From assembly GCA_018700895.1 (NCBI GenBank), contig JABIUV010000048.1, forward strand, positions 1-57,887: DNA of 57,887 nt, written 5' to 3'. Shown here piece after piece: positions 44,974 through 53,483 of the stretch. How positions within the stretch are numbered: position 1 is the first letter of the stretch; every line of letters begins with the position of its first letter. The notes beneath the pieces were generated by a model. That model was not told where the DNA came from, searched no databases, and saw nothing but the letters and a program-made list of their open reading frames with translations. The position numbers and the translations under genes were made by a program. Origin of the DNA: Bacteroidota bacterium. Lineage in GTDB: Bacteria > Bacteroidota > Bacteroidia > NS11-12g > UBA9320.

Positions 44974-46089
44974 TTAACCCAATATATCTTCTACCGGAGT
45001 ATAGTCTAAGTCAAATGCTTCGGATACTCCTTTGTAGCATACTTTTCCGTTTGCCACATTCAGTCCTAGTTTTAACTCACGGCTCTCGTTGCAGGCTTGT
45101 CTCCAGCCTTTGTTGGCTAGTTGTATAGCATACGGAAGAGTGGCATTGGTAAGAGCTACTGTAGATGTATACGGTACGGCACCCGGCATATTGGCTACGC
45201 AGTAGTGTACAATGTCGTCTATGATATAGGTTGGATCCTCGTGTGTAGTCGGTTTACAGGTTTCTATACATCCACCTTGGTCTACGGCCACATCTACCAC
45301 TACAGTACCTGGCGACATATCTTTGAGCATATCTCGCGTTATCAAGTTAGGAGCCTTAGCACCTGGTATGAGCACCGCACCTACTATGAGGTCCATATGA
45401 GGTATCAGGTCACGTATATTCATTTCACTGCTAAAACGCGTCACCACGTTAGCAGGCATCACATCATTAAGATAGCGTAAGCGAGCAAGACTTACATCTA
45501 GTATGGTCACCTGAGCACCCAGTCCTGCGGCCATTTTAGCGGCTTGTGTACCTACTACACCGCCACCTATTACCAGCACCTTACCTGGAGGCACACCCGG
45601 CACACCACCTAGCAATACTCCTTTTCCTTTTATAGGTTTTTCTAGGTACTTGGCACCTTGCTGTATGGCCATTCTACCTGCTACCTCACTCATAGGTATA
45701 AGTAATGGTAAACTTCGGTCTGCTGATTCTACCGTTTCGTAGGCGAGACATACCGCACCACTTTCTATCATAGCATCGGTAAGCGGCCTATGGCTCGCAA
45801 AGTGAAAGTAGGTAAACACCAATTGGTCTTTTTTGATAAGTTTATACTCCGACTCAATAGGCTCTTTCACCTTCATTATCATTTCGGCTGTGGCATATAC
45901 TTCTTCTATGGTGTCCAGTATCTGTGCACCAGCGTCTATGTACATCTGGTCATTAAAACCACTGCCTACACCACCGTTTTTTTGAACGTATACGGTATGT
46001 CCACGTTTGGTAAGCTCTAGAGCTCCACCTGGTGTAAGAGCAATTCTGTTTTCGTTATTCTTAATTTCTGAAGGTACACCTATTATCAT
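44974..46089 (-). CDS. ald: Alanine dehydrogenase
   Basis: The 371-residue enzyme has the family opening IGVPSEIKNNENRIALTPGG, the pyruvate-binding region (VFTYFHFASHRPLT), the NAD fold VLVIGGGVVGTQAAKMA and the C-terminal LTNATLPYAIQLANKGW. It interconverts alanine and pyruvate plus ammonia with NAD. It has its own promoter element and terminator. Confidence 0.96.
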   Translation of the reverse strand: MIIGVPSEIKNNENRIALTPGGALELTKRGHTVYVQKNGGVGSGFNDQMYIDAGAQILDTIEEVYATAEMIMKVKEPIESEYKLIKKDQLVFTYFHFASHRPLTDAMIESGAVCLAYETVESADRSLPLLIPMSEVAGRMAIQQGAKYLEKPIKGKGVLLGGVPGVPPGKVLVIGGGVVGTQAAKMAAGLGAQVTILDVSLARLRYLNDVMPANVVTRFSSEMNIRDLIPHMDLIVGAVLIPGAKAPNLITRDMLKDMSPGTVVVDVAVDQGGCIETCKPTTHEDPTYIIDDIVHYCVANMPGAVPYTSTVALTNATLPYAIQLANKGWRQACNESRELKLGLNVANGKVCYKGVSEAFDLDYTPVEDILG

Positions 46090-46114
46090 GACAAGGATTA
46101 TTTATAATGTAAGG

Positions 46115-46122
46115 CAAAAGTA
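46115..46122 (-). promoter_or_regulatory. -7 element for ald
   Basis: TACTTTTGC on the minus strand fits the consensus and gives a leader of about 20 nt to the ATG at 46089. Confidence 0.5.
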
Positions 46123-46270
46123 GGTTTTTTAGTAAACGGAACAGCCACTTTGTAGGAGGTGGAAAGTTTCTAAATATGGAGAGTAAGTACTTAGGCTATC
46201 TGTTGAATTAAAATAATAATGGGAAGACATAGTTGTGCGACCCTCTTCATTGATTTTAGATTTCTGATCC

Positions 46271-46887
46271 TCACCTCACACTCACCACCTCAGCTCGGTA
46301 TACTCCAAGGTCGGTGCGTATTACAATCCAGTAGACACCATTAGTCGCATTCCATTGTAAAGAGGCTCAGGATCAATGGTAAATCGAGGGTTTGAATTGT
46401 GTACGACGGTGTCCAAATTGAGTTCTAATTTGGCTTCATGTAGAGCAATAGGTGTATTGGAGGTTATCATCTGGCCAATTAAGGTTTGGACCGTAATTGT
46501 GCCACAGCTTTTTAGGGACGCGAATGGTGCATTATCAAAATTAACGTTATAATAGTACACTGATTTTAAGAAACCTTGGGTTGTGCCGCCATTGCATTTT
46601 GTTTGTACCGAAGGGCAAAAAACATTTAGTTCTGTGTGCACAGTGGAGTCCACCGTGGTAACAGATATTACACCTCCATTGCATGCTAATTCTAACGCCG
46701 ATGGACCTGAAGCAGATAATCTGCAATCTCTATATCGCGTCAATGTAATTTGATAGCTATTATCTTGCACGTGGCGATATGCTAATTCGTATCCAACATC
46801 GTGCGTGGCGTAAGACTGTACATTTAGCAGGAGAAAAATAACAACAATAGTTTTTCTAACGTATGCATTTGATATAAGTGTTCCCAT
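46271..46887 (-). pseudogene. Collapsed remnant of a large PKD/gliding-type surface protein
   Basis: The N-terminal 190 residues (signal peptide VRKTIVVIFLLLNVQS, then ATHDVGYELAYRHV, SYQITLTRYRDC) match the opening domain of very long Bacteroidota surface proteins, which usually have PKD domains and a sorting tail. Here the frame stops at 46321. In another frame the DNA continues with SLQWNATNGVYWIVIRTDLG and VYRAEVVSVR before a stop at 46271, which reads like the end of a separate C-terminal module. The middle of the gene seems deleted with a frameshift at the join. The start is placed at 46887. Confidence 0.6.
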
Positions 46888-46944
46888 TTCTAAAGACAGA
46901 CCAGCCAGATGTGATAAACGTTGCAGCATTGTTCTAGTAAAATA

Positions 46945-47928
46945 TCACTTCACCACATCCCTCGCTACCTCCTCTGGTAATTTACCAGCGGAGAGTCCTT
47001 GAGCAATAGCATCTTCATAATGTTCTAGCTTGGCGAGGAGCAGATCCTGTACACTTTTGCGGGCCCAATAGTGCATTTGCCCCTTACGGTGTGCAGTTTT
47101 CCATTGGTTTTGGGTTATGCATTTCTCATAGTCAAAGGCCTTCTCCCAAAACACGTCTATTCCCTTATTTTCAGTAGCCGATGCGGTAATCACCTTGGTT
47201 ATCCATCCACTATTTGAGTCTGAGCTGAATACTTCCACTCCGCTCAGCACAGGCTTAGTAGATGTAGGCAATAGGTGAAGGGCCATACTGTATTCCTTTG
47301 CAGTGAGTTTGGCTTGTCGTTCCGCATCTCCATCTGCCTTATTTACCACGATGATGTCTGCCATTTCCATAATCCCACGTTTTATGCCTTGCAGCTCATC
47401 ACCGCCGCCAGGATTGAGTATGAGGGTAAAGAGGTCGGTAAGTTGAGCTACTTCGGTTTCACCTTGGCCTACGCCTACACTCTCTATGAGTATGGTATTA
47501 TAACCAGCAGCCTCGCACAGGAGCATAGCTAGTCGTGTGTTTTTGGCTAAGCCACCCAGTTGAGTGCCGCTAGATGAAGGACGTATGTACGCTCGTGGAT
47601 GAGCACTGAGTTGGTTCATCCGTGTTTTGTCACCGAGGATACTTCCGTGTGTTTTGCCACTGCTAGGGTCTATGCTAAGCACGGCTATTTTTCGGTCAGG
47701 GTCTTGTAGTAAGTGCGTGCCTATGGCTTCTATAAAAGTACTTTTTCCGGCACCGGGTGTTCCAGTTATGCCTATGCGATAGGTGTTGTCCTGTGGTCCA
47801 AAGTGTGATATGACCTCAAGTGCTAGATTGCGTTTGTCGGCTAAGGTGCTCTCTGCCAAAGTGATAGCCTTGCTCAGTGTGCGTGAGTCTCCTGCTTGTA
47901 TTCCTGCTATGAGTTGATCTTTGGTCAT
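46945..47928 (-). CDS. meaB: Methylmalonyl-CoA mutase-associated GTPase MeaB
   Basis: The 327-residue protein has the P-loop GTPGAGKST at residues 56-64, the switch-like DPSSGKTHGSILGDKTRM, ESVGVGQGE and VNKADGDAE. MeaB protects and reloads methylmalonyl-CoA mutase with cobalamin; the mutase is not in the window. Its ATG overlaps the stop of a ParE-type toxin gene by 4 nt (ATGA), an unusual arrangement. Confidence 0.93.
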   Translation of the reverse strand: MTKDQLIAGIQAGDSRTLSKAITLAESTLADKRNLALEVISHFGPQDNTYRIGITGTPGAGKSTFIEAIGTHLLQDPDRKIAVLSIDPSSGKTHGSILGDKTRMNQLSAHPRAYIRPSSSGTQLGGLAKNTRLAMLLCEAAGYNTILIESVGVGQGETEVAQLTDLFTLILNPGGGDELQGIKRGIMEMADIIVVNKADGDAERQAKLTAKEYSMALHLLPTSTKPVLSGVEVFSSDSNSGWITKVITASATENKGIDVFWEKAFDYEKCITQNQWKTAHRKGQMHYWARKSVQDLLLAKLEHYEDAIAQGLSAGKLPEEVARDVVK

Positions 47929-48215
47929 TCGTTTTTCCAGTTTTTGGGACGGGAAGCGGCATGTATTACGGCGTGAACATTCACTAATCCATTTTCAAAG
48001 GTGTAATGTACGATACAAGGAAATGTTTTTAAATAGCTAGTACGAACATCTTCGTATCGTTGTAGAAAGGATTTAGGAGATTGTCTTAAAAAACTAAGTC
48101 CTTGTTCTAATTTATTTATAAAGTAAAGACCGAGTCCGTTTTGTTGACTTTCGTACCAAAAGGTGGCTTCACGAATTTGTTTTTCGGCCAAAGGTTGAAC
48201 TTTTATGGGGAACAC
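47925..48215 (-). CDS. ParE/RelE-superfamily toxin
   Basis: The 96-residue protein has the ParE pattern: basic first strand (IKVQPLAEKQIREATFWYE), helical hairpin (GLGLYFINKLEQGLSFL), then RTSYLKTFPCIVHYTFE and the end VNVHAVIHAASRPKNW. ParE members poison gyrase and RelE members cut mRNA; the YESQQNGLG motif favours the ParE side. Its start codon touches the antitoxin stop and its stop overlaps meaB. Confidence 0.85.
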   Translation of the reverse strand: MFPIKVQPLAEKQIREATFWYESQQNGLGLYFINKLEQGLSFLRQSPKSFLQRYEDVRTSYLKTFPCIVHYTFENGLVNVHAVIHAASRPKNWKNE

Positions 48216-48499
48216 TACAAATCTTTTCTAATCTCCTGAAGAACTTGTGCAAGTGACTTACCGCTATCTGGATTCTCCCCATAATCAGCAATACTTTTAC
48301 GCACTATCTCTTTATGCCATTCGGGTATTTCGTAATCTTGGTTTGTAGTATTATTATACGCAGTGATTGGTTCATTTGCAGCTGTTTCAAAAGCTTTGGA
48401 ACCATTATAACCTTCCTCCACGGTCACAAAATCAAGTGTTTTTAAGTATGCAACCAGCTCAGCCGCCTGCGGGTGGTCTATATCTATTTTCATTCGCAT
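48215..48499 (-). CDS. Antitoxin of the ParE-type module
   Basis: A small acidic protein of about 94 residues (MRMKIDIDHPQAAELVAYL, ending QVLQEIRKDL) is encoded directly before the toxin. The length, the order and the helical C-terminus fit a type II antitoxin. The start is set at 48499 (or 48493), because the TTG at 48508 lies inside a consensus -7 element. No DNA-binding fold is obvious, but the N-terminal strand could form one. Confidence 0.75.
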   Translation of the reverse strand: MRMKIDIDHPQAAELVAYLKTLDFVTVEEGYNGSKAFETAANEPITAYNNTTNQDYEIPEWHKEIVRKSIADYGENPDSGKSLAQVLQEIRKDL

Positions 48500-48505
48500 A
48501 CGATA

Positions 48506-48513
48506 CAAATTTA
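48506..48513 (-). promoter_or_regulatory. -7 element for the toxin-antitoxin-meaB operon
   Basis: TAAATTTG on the minus strand is a full consensus lying 6 nt before the ATG at 48499. No other promoter is evident for meaB. Confidence 0.5.
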
Positions 48514-48543
48514 GTTGAAGTTAGCTTACGAGTCAAGCCACTA

Positions 48544-50943
48544 CTATTCTTGGTAGTACATACGGTTTACGCGTTCGCTTACGTTGGTCAGTATCTCATA
48601 AGGGATAGTGTCCAGTTGACGGGCAAGTTCAGATACGTGAGGATTTGTACCAAATATAATGACCTCGTCTCCTTCCGCACAGGGTATATCCGTGACATCG
48701 CACATGGTCATATCCATACATACATTGCCTACTACGGAAGCAAATTTTTCGTTAATCAAAAAAGCACCTTTACCTTGACTAAACCTACGCGAATAACCGT
48801 CGGCATATCCCACAGCTATTACCGCTATTTTTCGCTCCTTGGTGGATTTGCTCCATTGTCCGTAGCCGACACCAGCACCTGCGGGCACACTTTTTATCTG
48901 TGAGATGTATGACTTAAATGTACTTACAGGGAGTAGAGGAGTATCTTGATGTACAGATGATATTCCATACAATCCAATGCCCATTCGTACCATATCAAAC
49001 CGGGCGTGTGGCAATCGCTCTATGGCGGCAGTATTGGCGATATGTTTAATCACGCTTATGCCTAATTGCCTTTCAATATTATTGCTAATATGTTCAAAAT
49101 CAGACAATTGTTTTTCTGTAAAATCATCCTGTTGCGGATCATCTGCCACTGCGAGGTGACTGAAGATTGAGGCAATTTGCAAGGACTTATCTGTTTTTAG
49201 TTTGTCAATTAATAGAGACACATCATTGCGTTGGAAACCCAGTCTTCGCATTCCCGTATCTATCTCTAGATGTATTTTTATGGGACGTCGGGCTACTTTA
49301 GCTAAACTGGTAAAGGAATAAATAACCGGTTGTATGTCTTGCTCTACGTAAGGTGTAAGATCTGTAAGATCGGGATTTAGCACCATTATAGGTGTGTTTA
49401 TTCCCGCAGCTCTCAGTTGAGTGGCCTCATCTGTATAGGCCACACCTAGGTAGTCTATGTTGTTCTTTTCTAGAAGTTTAGCAATCTGGTAATCGCCACT
49501 ACCGTATGCGAGAGCTTTTACCATTGCCATCACTTTGGTTTGCGTACCTACACGCGCTTTAATGGCATTAAGGTTGTGCTGCATGTTACTTAGATTAATT
49601 TCTAAGCAGGTTTGATGCGTGCGTTTTCTGAGGCGTTCTCCTATTTGTTCAAATTGGAATATACGAGCTCCTTTTAGCAATATGCATTCATTTTTTAATT
49701 CGTAAATGGCGTGCCGTTTTAAGAATGCGGCTGTGTCAGGGTAAAAATGTGCGTGAAGGTCGAACACTTGGTGTGCATGAGATATTTTGGGACCTATGCC
49801 AATCAGCTTATGCACGCCGTGTTTGTGAAGGGCTTTATTTACCTTCTTATATAATGACTCCGTGTCCAGATTACTTTCCAGTATATCGGAGAGTATCACT
49901 GTTATATTCTCGTGTGTATTCTGTTGTTTCAAAAAATCAAAAGCGATATCTAACGATTGAAAGTCTGAATTGTAAAAATCGAAAATGAGCGTGTTGCCTT
50001 GTATGCCTTCTATTTGTTGCAGACGCATATCGATAGATGGAAGGTTGTTAATTTTGGTTAGTAAGACTTCTATATCGCCACCCAATACCAATGCTGCGGA
50101 AAGTGATGTAAATGCATTTTCAACGCTTGCTTTATCGCTATTAGCCAACCGAATATTATAGCTATTCCCCTGATAAGTAACAATATATTCGCCTGACAGG
50201 TCGGAAATCACGTGCACATTACAGCTTACATCGCTTCCCCAAGTGAACATAGGTTTGTTTAATTGTTTTATGGCGTCATACACATTTCTTTGGTGGGTAG
50301 AACATACGATGGCTTCACAAGAGCTGAACAATTTGAGCTTTTCATCAAGCTTTTGTTCGATGCTCTCAAAATTAGCAGCGTGTGAATCTCCGAGGTGGGT
50401 AAAAACACCTATCGTAGGTTGTATCATCTCACGCAAGTGGTCCATTTCGGATGGTTGAGAGATACCTGCTTCAAAAATGCCTATGGTGTGACTGCTGTTT
50501 AATTGCCATAAGGAAAGTGGAACGCCTATTTGTGAGTTGTAACTCTTCGGGCTTTTGCATACGATCTCAGTATCATTGAGCAGTGTGCTAAGCCATTCCT
50601 TTACAATGGTTTTGCCGTTACTTCCTGTTATGGCTACTACGGGAATAGTGTGCTGAGTACGATGGTATTGTGCTAAGTATTGCAATGCCTTGAGCGTATC
50701 ATCTACCAAAATGTAATCACATTCAACCTTGGGCACTTCAGACACTAAAACAGCAGAAGCTCCTTGATGTATGGCAGTTCCTACAAAGGAATTACCATTG
50801 GTTTTTGATGTTTTTAGAGCTATAAATAAGGCTGCTTGTTTTAAGCTCTTACGGGTATCAGCATACATATTGGTAATCTCCAATGATGCATTGCCTTGTA
50901 GTTTTCCGTTTACGATATCTGCTATTTGTGCTAAGGTGTACAA
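48544..50943 (-). CDS. murF-alr: Bifunctional MurF ligase / alanine racemase
   Basis: This fusion (about 799 residues) is typical of the phylum. The N-terminal part is UDP-MurNAc-tripeptide D-Ala-D-Ala ligase with the ATP loop GSNGKT (about 107-112). The C-terminal part, from about residue 450, is alanine racemase with the PLP lysine in MVKALAYGSGDY and later SVPAGAGVGYGQWS. It makes D-Ala and adds D-Ala-D-Ala to the peptidoglycan precursor. The ORF runs up to an ATG at 50979, but a -7 element at 50952-50959 lies inside that extension. A TTG at 50943 gives MYTLAQIADIVNG, which fits the family. Confidence 0.93.
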   Translation of the reverse strand: MYTLAQIADIVNGKLQGNASLEITNMYADTRKSLKQAALFIALKTSKTNGNSFVGTAIHQGASAVLVSEVPKVECDYILVDDTLKALQYLAQYHRTQHTIPVVAITGSNGKTIVKEWLSTLLNDTEIVCKSPKSYNSQIGVPLSLWQLNSSHTIGIFEAGISQPSEMDHLREMIQPTIGVFTHLGDSHAANFESIEQKLDEKLKLFSSCEAIVCSTHQRNVYDAIKQLNKPMFTWGSDVSCNVHVISDLSGEYIVTYQGNSYNIRLANSDKASVENAFTSLSAALVLGGDIEVLLTKINNLPSIDMRLQQIEGIQGNTLIFDFYNSDFQSLDIAFDFLKQQNTHENITVILSDILESNLDTESLYKKVNKALHKHGVHKLIGIGPKISHAHQVFDLHAHFYPDTAAFLKRHAIYELKNECILLKGARIFQFEQIGERLRKRTHQTCLEINLSNMQHNLNAIKARVGTQTKVMAMVKALAYGSGDYQIAKLLEKNNIDYLGVAYTDEATQLRAAGINTPIMVLNPDLTDLTPYVEQDIQPVIYSFTSLAKVARRPIKIHLEIDTGMRRLGFQRNDVSLLIDKLKTDKSLQIASIFSHLAVADDPQQDDFTEKQLSDFEHISNNIERQLGISVIKHIANTAAIERLPHARFDMVRMGIGLYGISSVHQDTPLLPVSTFKSYISQIKSVPAGAGVGYGQWSKSTKERKIAVIAVGYADGYSRRFSQGKGAFLINEKFASVVGNVCMDMTMCDVTDIPCAEGDEVIIFGTNPHVSELARQLDTIPYEILTNVSERVNRMYYQE

Positions 50944-50951
50944 GCTAAATA

Positions 50952-50959
50952 CAAAAGTA
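50952..50959 (-). promoter_or_regulatory. -7 element for murF-alr
   Basis: TACTTTTG on the minus strand is a full consensus. It ends 8 nt before the TTG at 50943 and lies within the longer ORF, arguing for the shorter protein. Confidence 0.5.
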
Positions 50960-50980
50960 GGGTAAATTAGCAGCCTCATT

Positions 50981-51466
50981 GTGTTTGAACCTACTAAAAA
51001 GAACTATACACCTAAAGAGGCAAAACAGAAAATAGCCAAATACTGTGCCTATCAGGAGCGTTGTCACCAGGAGGTGAGAGACAAGCTGTACTCTTTTGGA
51101 CTAGCTAAGGTGGACGTAGAGGAAATTATTTATGAGCTCATTAAGCAAGATTTTTTGAATGAGCAGCGGTTTGCATTGGCTTTTGTAAGAGGAAAGTTTA
51201 GGTACAAGAAGTGGGGAAGAAACAAAATAGTACAAGAGCTAAAACGACGAAAAATTTCTGACTACTGCATTAAAAAAGGCTTGCAAGAGATACAGGAAGA
51301 GCAGTATATGGACGTACTTACAGAGCTGCTTCGTAAAAAAATAGCTTCGCTTAAGGCCATAAAAGGCTACCAAAAAAATTACAAAGCTGTACAATTTGTC
51401 ATGACCAAAGGGTATGAGTCAGACCTAGCGTGGTCCATTATTAAAGAGCATTTTACGGCAACATAG
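50981..51466 (+). CDS. recX: Regulatory protein RecX
   Basis: The 161-residue protein starts with GTG. It has the three helical repeats of RecX (CAYQERCHQEVRDKLYSFG; LIKQDFLNEQRFALAFVRGK; KYKAVQFVMTKGYESDLAW). RecX inhibits RecA filaments; recA is not in the window. The gene is divergent from murF-alr and leads, 3 nt away, into the ACC-deaminase-like gene. Confidence 0.9.
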   Translation: MFEPTKKNYTPKEAKQKIAKYCAYQERCHQEVRDKLYSFGLAKVDVEEIIYELIKQDFLNEQRFALAFVRGKFRYKKWGRNKIVQELKRRKISDYCIKKGLQEIQEEQYMDVLTELLRKKIASLKAIKGYQKNYKAVQFVMTKGYESDLAWSIIKEHFTAT

Positions 51467-51469
51467 ACT

Positions 51470-52363
51470 ATGAGCATAGAGCAACAGTTAAACATACCGA
51501 GTCCTATTCACACTGTGAGCACCTCTTGGACCGACGTCTATGGCATCACCTTAAGCATAAAACGGGATGACCTTATTCACCCCATTATTTCAGGAAATAA
51601 ATGGCGTAAGTTGTCGGGCATATTCCGTGAGTTCGCAGAAGAAAGCTATAGCGAAGTAGTGACTTATGGTGGTGCATTTAGCAATCACTTAGTAGCCACA
51701 GCCGCAAGTTGTGCTATTCTAGGTAAAAAATCTACTGGAATTATCCGTGGCGAAGAGCCTAAGGTTCAAAATGCCGTATTGAAACTCTGCAAACTATACG
51801 GGATGCATCTCCAGTTTGTAACGAGAACGGAATACAAAGAGGTAAACAGAACCTATGGTATCAAGGATAAGAAATTGTATGTGCCAGAAGGTGGTGCCTG
51901 TCAAGCAGGAACGGTGGGATGTAAAAACATAATCACTGAGTTAGTTACCGCCAAGTATGATAAAATAATGGTGGCTTGTGGAACAGGAACTACACTAGCC
52001 GGAATGGCGGAACACTTGCAGGCATTGCATCAACTCTCTAAGCTTGTAGGCGTACAAGTGCTGAAAGGTAAGGATTATATAAAACACGAGGTGGAGAACA
52101 CCTACGGAATTCAAGGCGTTAATGTGTTAGATGATTTTCATTGTGGAGGTTATGCCAAAATGAATACTGAATTAGTTCACTTTATAAAAGATTTTAACCG
52201 AGAAACAGGAGTATTACTTGATCCGATTTATACAGGCAAGCTGCTGCTAACTATCCAAAAGTGTTGTGAAAATGGAACGATTGCTCGAGGAGAACGCGTC
52301 CTAGCTATACATACAGGCGGATTAACAGGGTGGTTTGGGAAATGGGAGGAGCTAGACCTATAG
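51470..52363 (+). CDS. PLP enzyme of the ACC deaminase / D-cysteine desulfhydrase family
   Basis: The 297-residue protein has KRDDLIHPIISGNKWRKL, with the PLP lysine in GNKWRKL, then YGGAFSNHLVATAA and the phosphate-binding loop VACGTGTTLAGM. The bacterial family covers ACC deaminase and D-cysteine desulfhydrase; the choice cannot be made by eye. It may be translated with recX. Its stop is overlapped by the end of the decayed DUF1573 gene on the other strand. Confidence 0.85.
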   Translation: MSIEQQLNIPSPIHTVSTSWTDVYGITLSIKRDDLIHPIISGNKWRKLSGIFREFAEESYSEVVTYGGAFSNHLVATAASCAILGKKSTGIIRGEEPKVQNAVLKLCKLYGMHLQFVTRTEYKEVNRTYGIKDKKLYVPEGGACQAGTVGCKNIITELVTAKYDKIMVACGTGTTLAGMAEHLQALHQLSKLVGVQVLKGKDYIKHEVENTYGIQGVNVLDDFHCGGYAKMNTELVHFIKDFNRETGVLLDPIYTGKLLLTIQKCCENGTIARGERVLAIHTGGLTGWFGKWEELDL

Positions 52364-52880
52364 TTTAGGTGCTACGAAACCTTGAATCTCCACAAAGCCA
52401 TAGCCCTCACCAGCATTGTGTAGTACAGTTAAGGTTTTCATAAATTTACCCATATCTTCCTTAGAATCGTAAGTTGCGATAAAATATCTTGATTATCAGG
52501 GTTTTATGGGCTACAATGTCCATTCTGGACTAGTACAACTACAGTCGGGCACTACACTAATTATCTCTAGATCTGCGTTTCCTGTATTTCTAAAAGTGAA
52601 TCGCTGCTTTACAATATCGCCCTGTGAGATACTTCCCAATTGGTACACCGCCGTGTCAAAAGCGATAATGGGTTCAGCCGGCGTGCTATCAGGCATTGCA
52701 GTTATGGTGTCAGTGGTCAAGACTATAATTTCCATAGAATCTGGTATTACGTTCAGTGACTGTGTTGCCGATGCTTTAAAATTTTGCAACGCATCGGATA
52801 AAGAGACAGAATCTGTTTGTGCACAAGCTAATCCAGCTATGAGTAGCAAAAACGAGAGAAGTATATTTTTTCTGTAAACT
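52358..52880 (-). pseudogene. Decayed DUF1573 paralogue
   Basis: An N-terminal signal sequence (NILLSFLLLIAGLACAQ) and the first half of a DUF1573 domain (FTFRNTGNADLEIISVV, CSCTSPEW) are followed by a TAG at 52511 and more stops (TGA, TAA) within the next 30 nt. Thereafter the same frame resumes as FIATYDSKEDMGKFMKTLTV and ends FVAPKL at 52358. Alignment with the intact gene 53391-52933 suggests one nonsense change and loss of a few G bases. The expected start codon before RKNILL reads TAC, so initiation also seems lost. Confidence 0.75.
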
Positions 52881-52908
52881 AAAAACCCCTTGCGTTGCAA
52901 AGGGTTTT
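52881..52908 (-). terminator. Terminator after the intact DUF1573 gene
   Basis: AAAACCC(T)TTGC and GCAA(G)GGGTTTT form a stem with an AAC loop, followed by T on the minus strand. It separates the intact gene from the decayed copy downstream. Confidence 0.65.
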
Positions 52909-52932
52909 GAAATTATTTTAGTTAATACGTGC

Positions 52933-53391
52933 TTATTGCTCTGGAGAGACCACAGTAGGTTGAACTACTGGAGCAGCTCTATTTACCACACCTCTTATAG
53001 TAAGGAATTCAGTACCACCTTCGCCATTGTGCTTTACAGTAATGGTTTTGGTAAAGTTACCTGGTCTTCCTTTTGAATTATATATTGCAGTAATCACACC
53101 TTCCTCTCCTGGTGCTATTGGCTCTTTTGTCCATTTAGGAGTAGTACATCCGCAAGAAGCTTTCACACTGTTAAGTACTAATGGAGCGTTTCCTGTGTTT
53201 TTGAATGTAAAGGTAATGGTTGCTTGTACACCTTCCTCTATCGTGCCAAAATCGTGTGATTTTTTTTCTAAGGTAAGTTTAGCTTGAGCCTCAGAAGATA
53301 GTGTTACGTTAGCTTTAGCATCTTCAGTTTGAGCAAAGCTTATGGCAGAAAATCCAAATACGAAAGCAGTTAGTAAGATTAAATTTTTCAT
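52933..53391 (-). CDS. Exported DUF1573 protein
   Basis: The start is placed at MKNLILLTAFVFGFSAISFA (53391), a signal peptide; the ORF runs further up without sense. The 152-residue product carries one DUF1573 beta-sandwich (HDFGTIEEGVQATITFTFKN, SVKASCGCTTPKW, PGEEGVITAIYNSKGRPG). The Cys pair CGC is conserved in the family. Role is unknown; it is found in the envelope of many Bacteroidota. The gene next door is a decayed sister copy. Confidence 0.85.
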   Translation of the reverse strand: MKNLILLTAFVFGFSAISFAQTEDAKANVTLSSEAQAKLTLEKKSHDFGTIEEGVQATITFTFKNTGNAPLVLNSVKASCGCTTPKWTKEPIAPGEEGVITAIYNSKGRPGNFTKTITVKHNGEGGTEFLTIRGVVNRAAPVVQPTVVSPEQ

Positions 53392-53483
53392 TTTTCTATT
53401 GTTTAATAATTGTTTCAAAATTAGTGTTCGCTTCATAAAGAACAAATAGAATGCCAAAATAAAAGGCACCCCACAATGTCATA

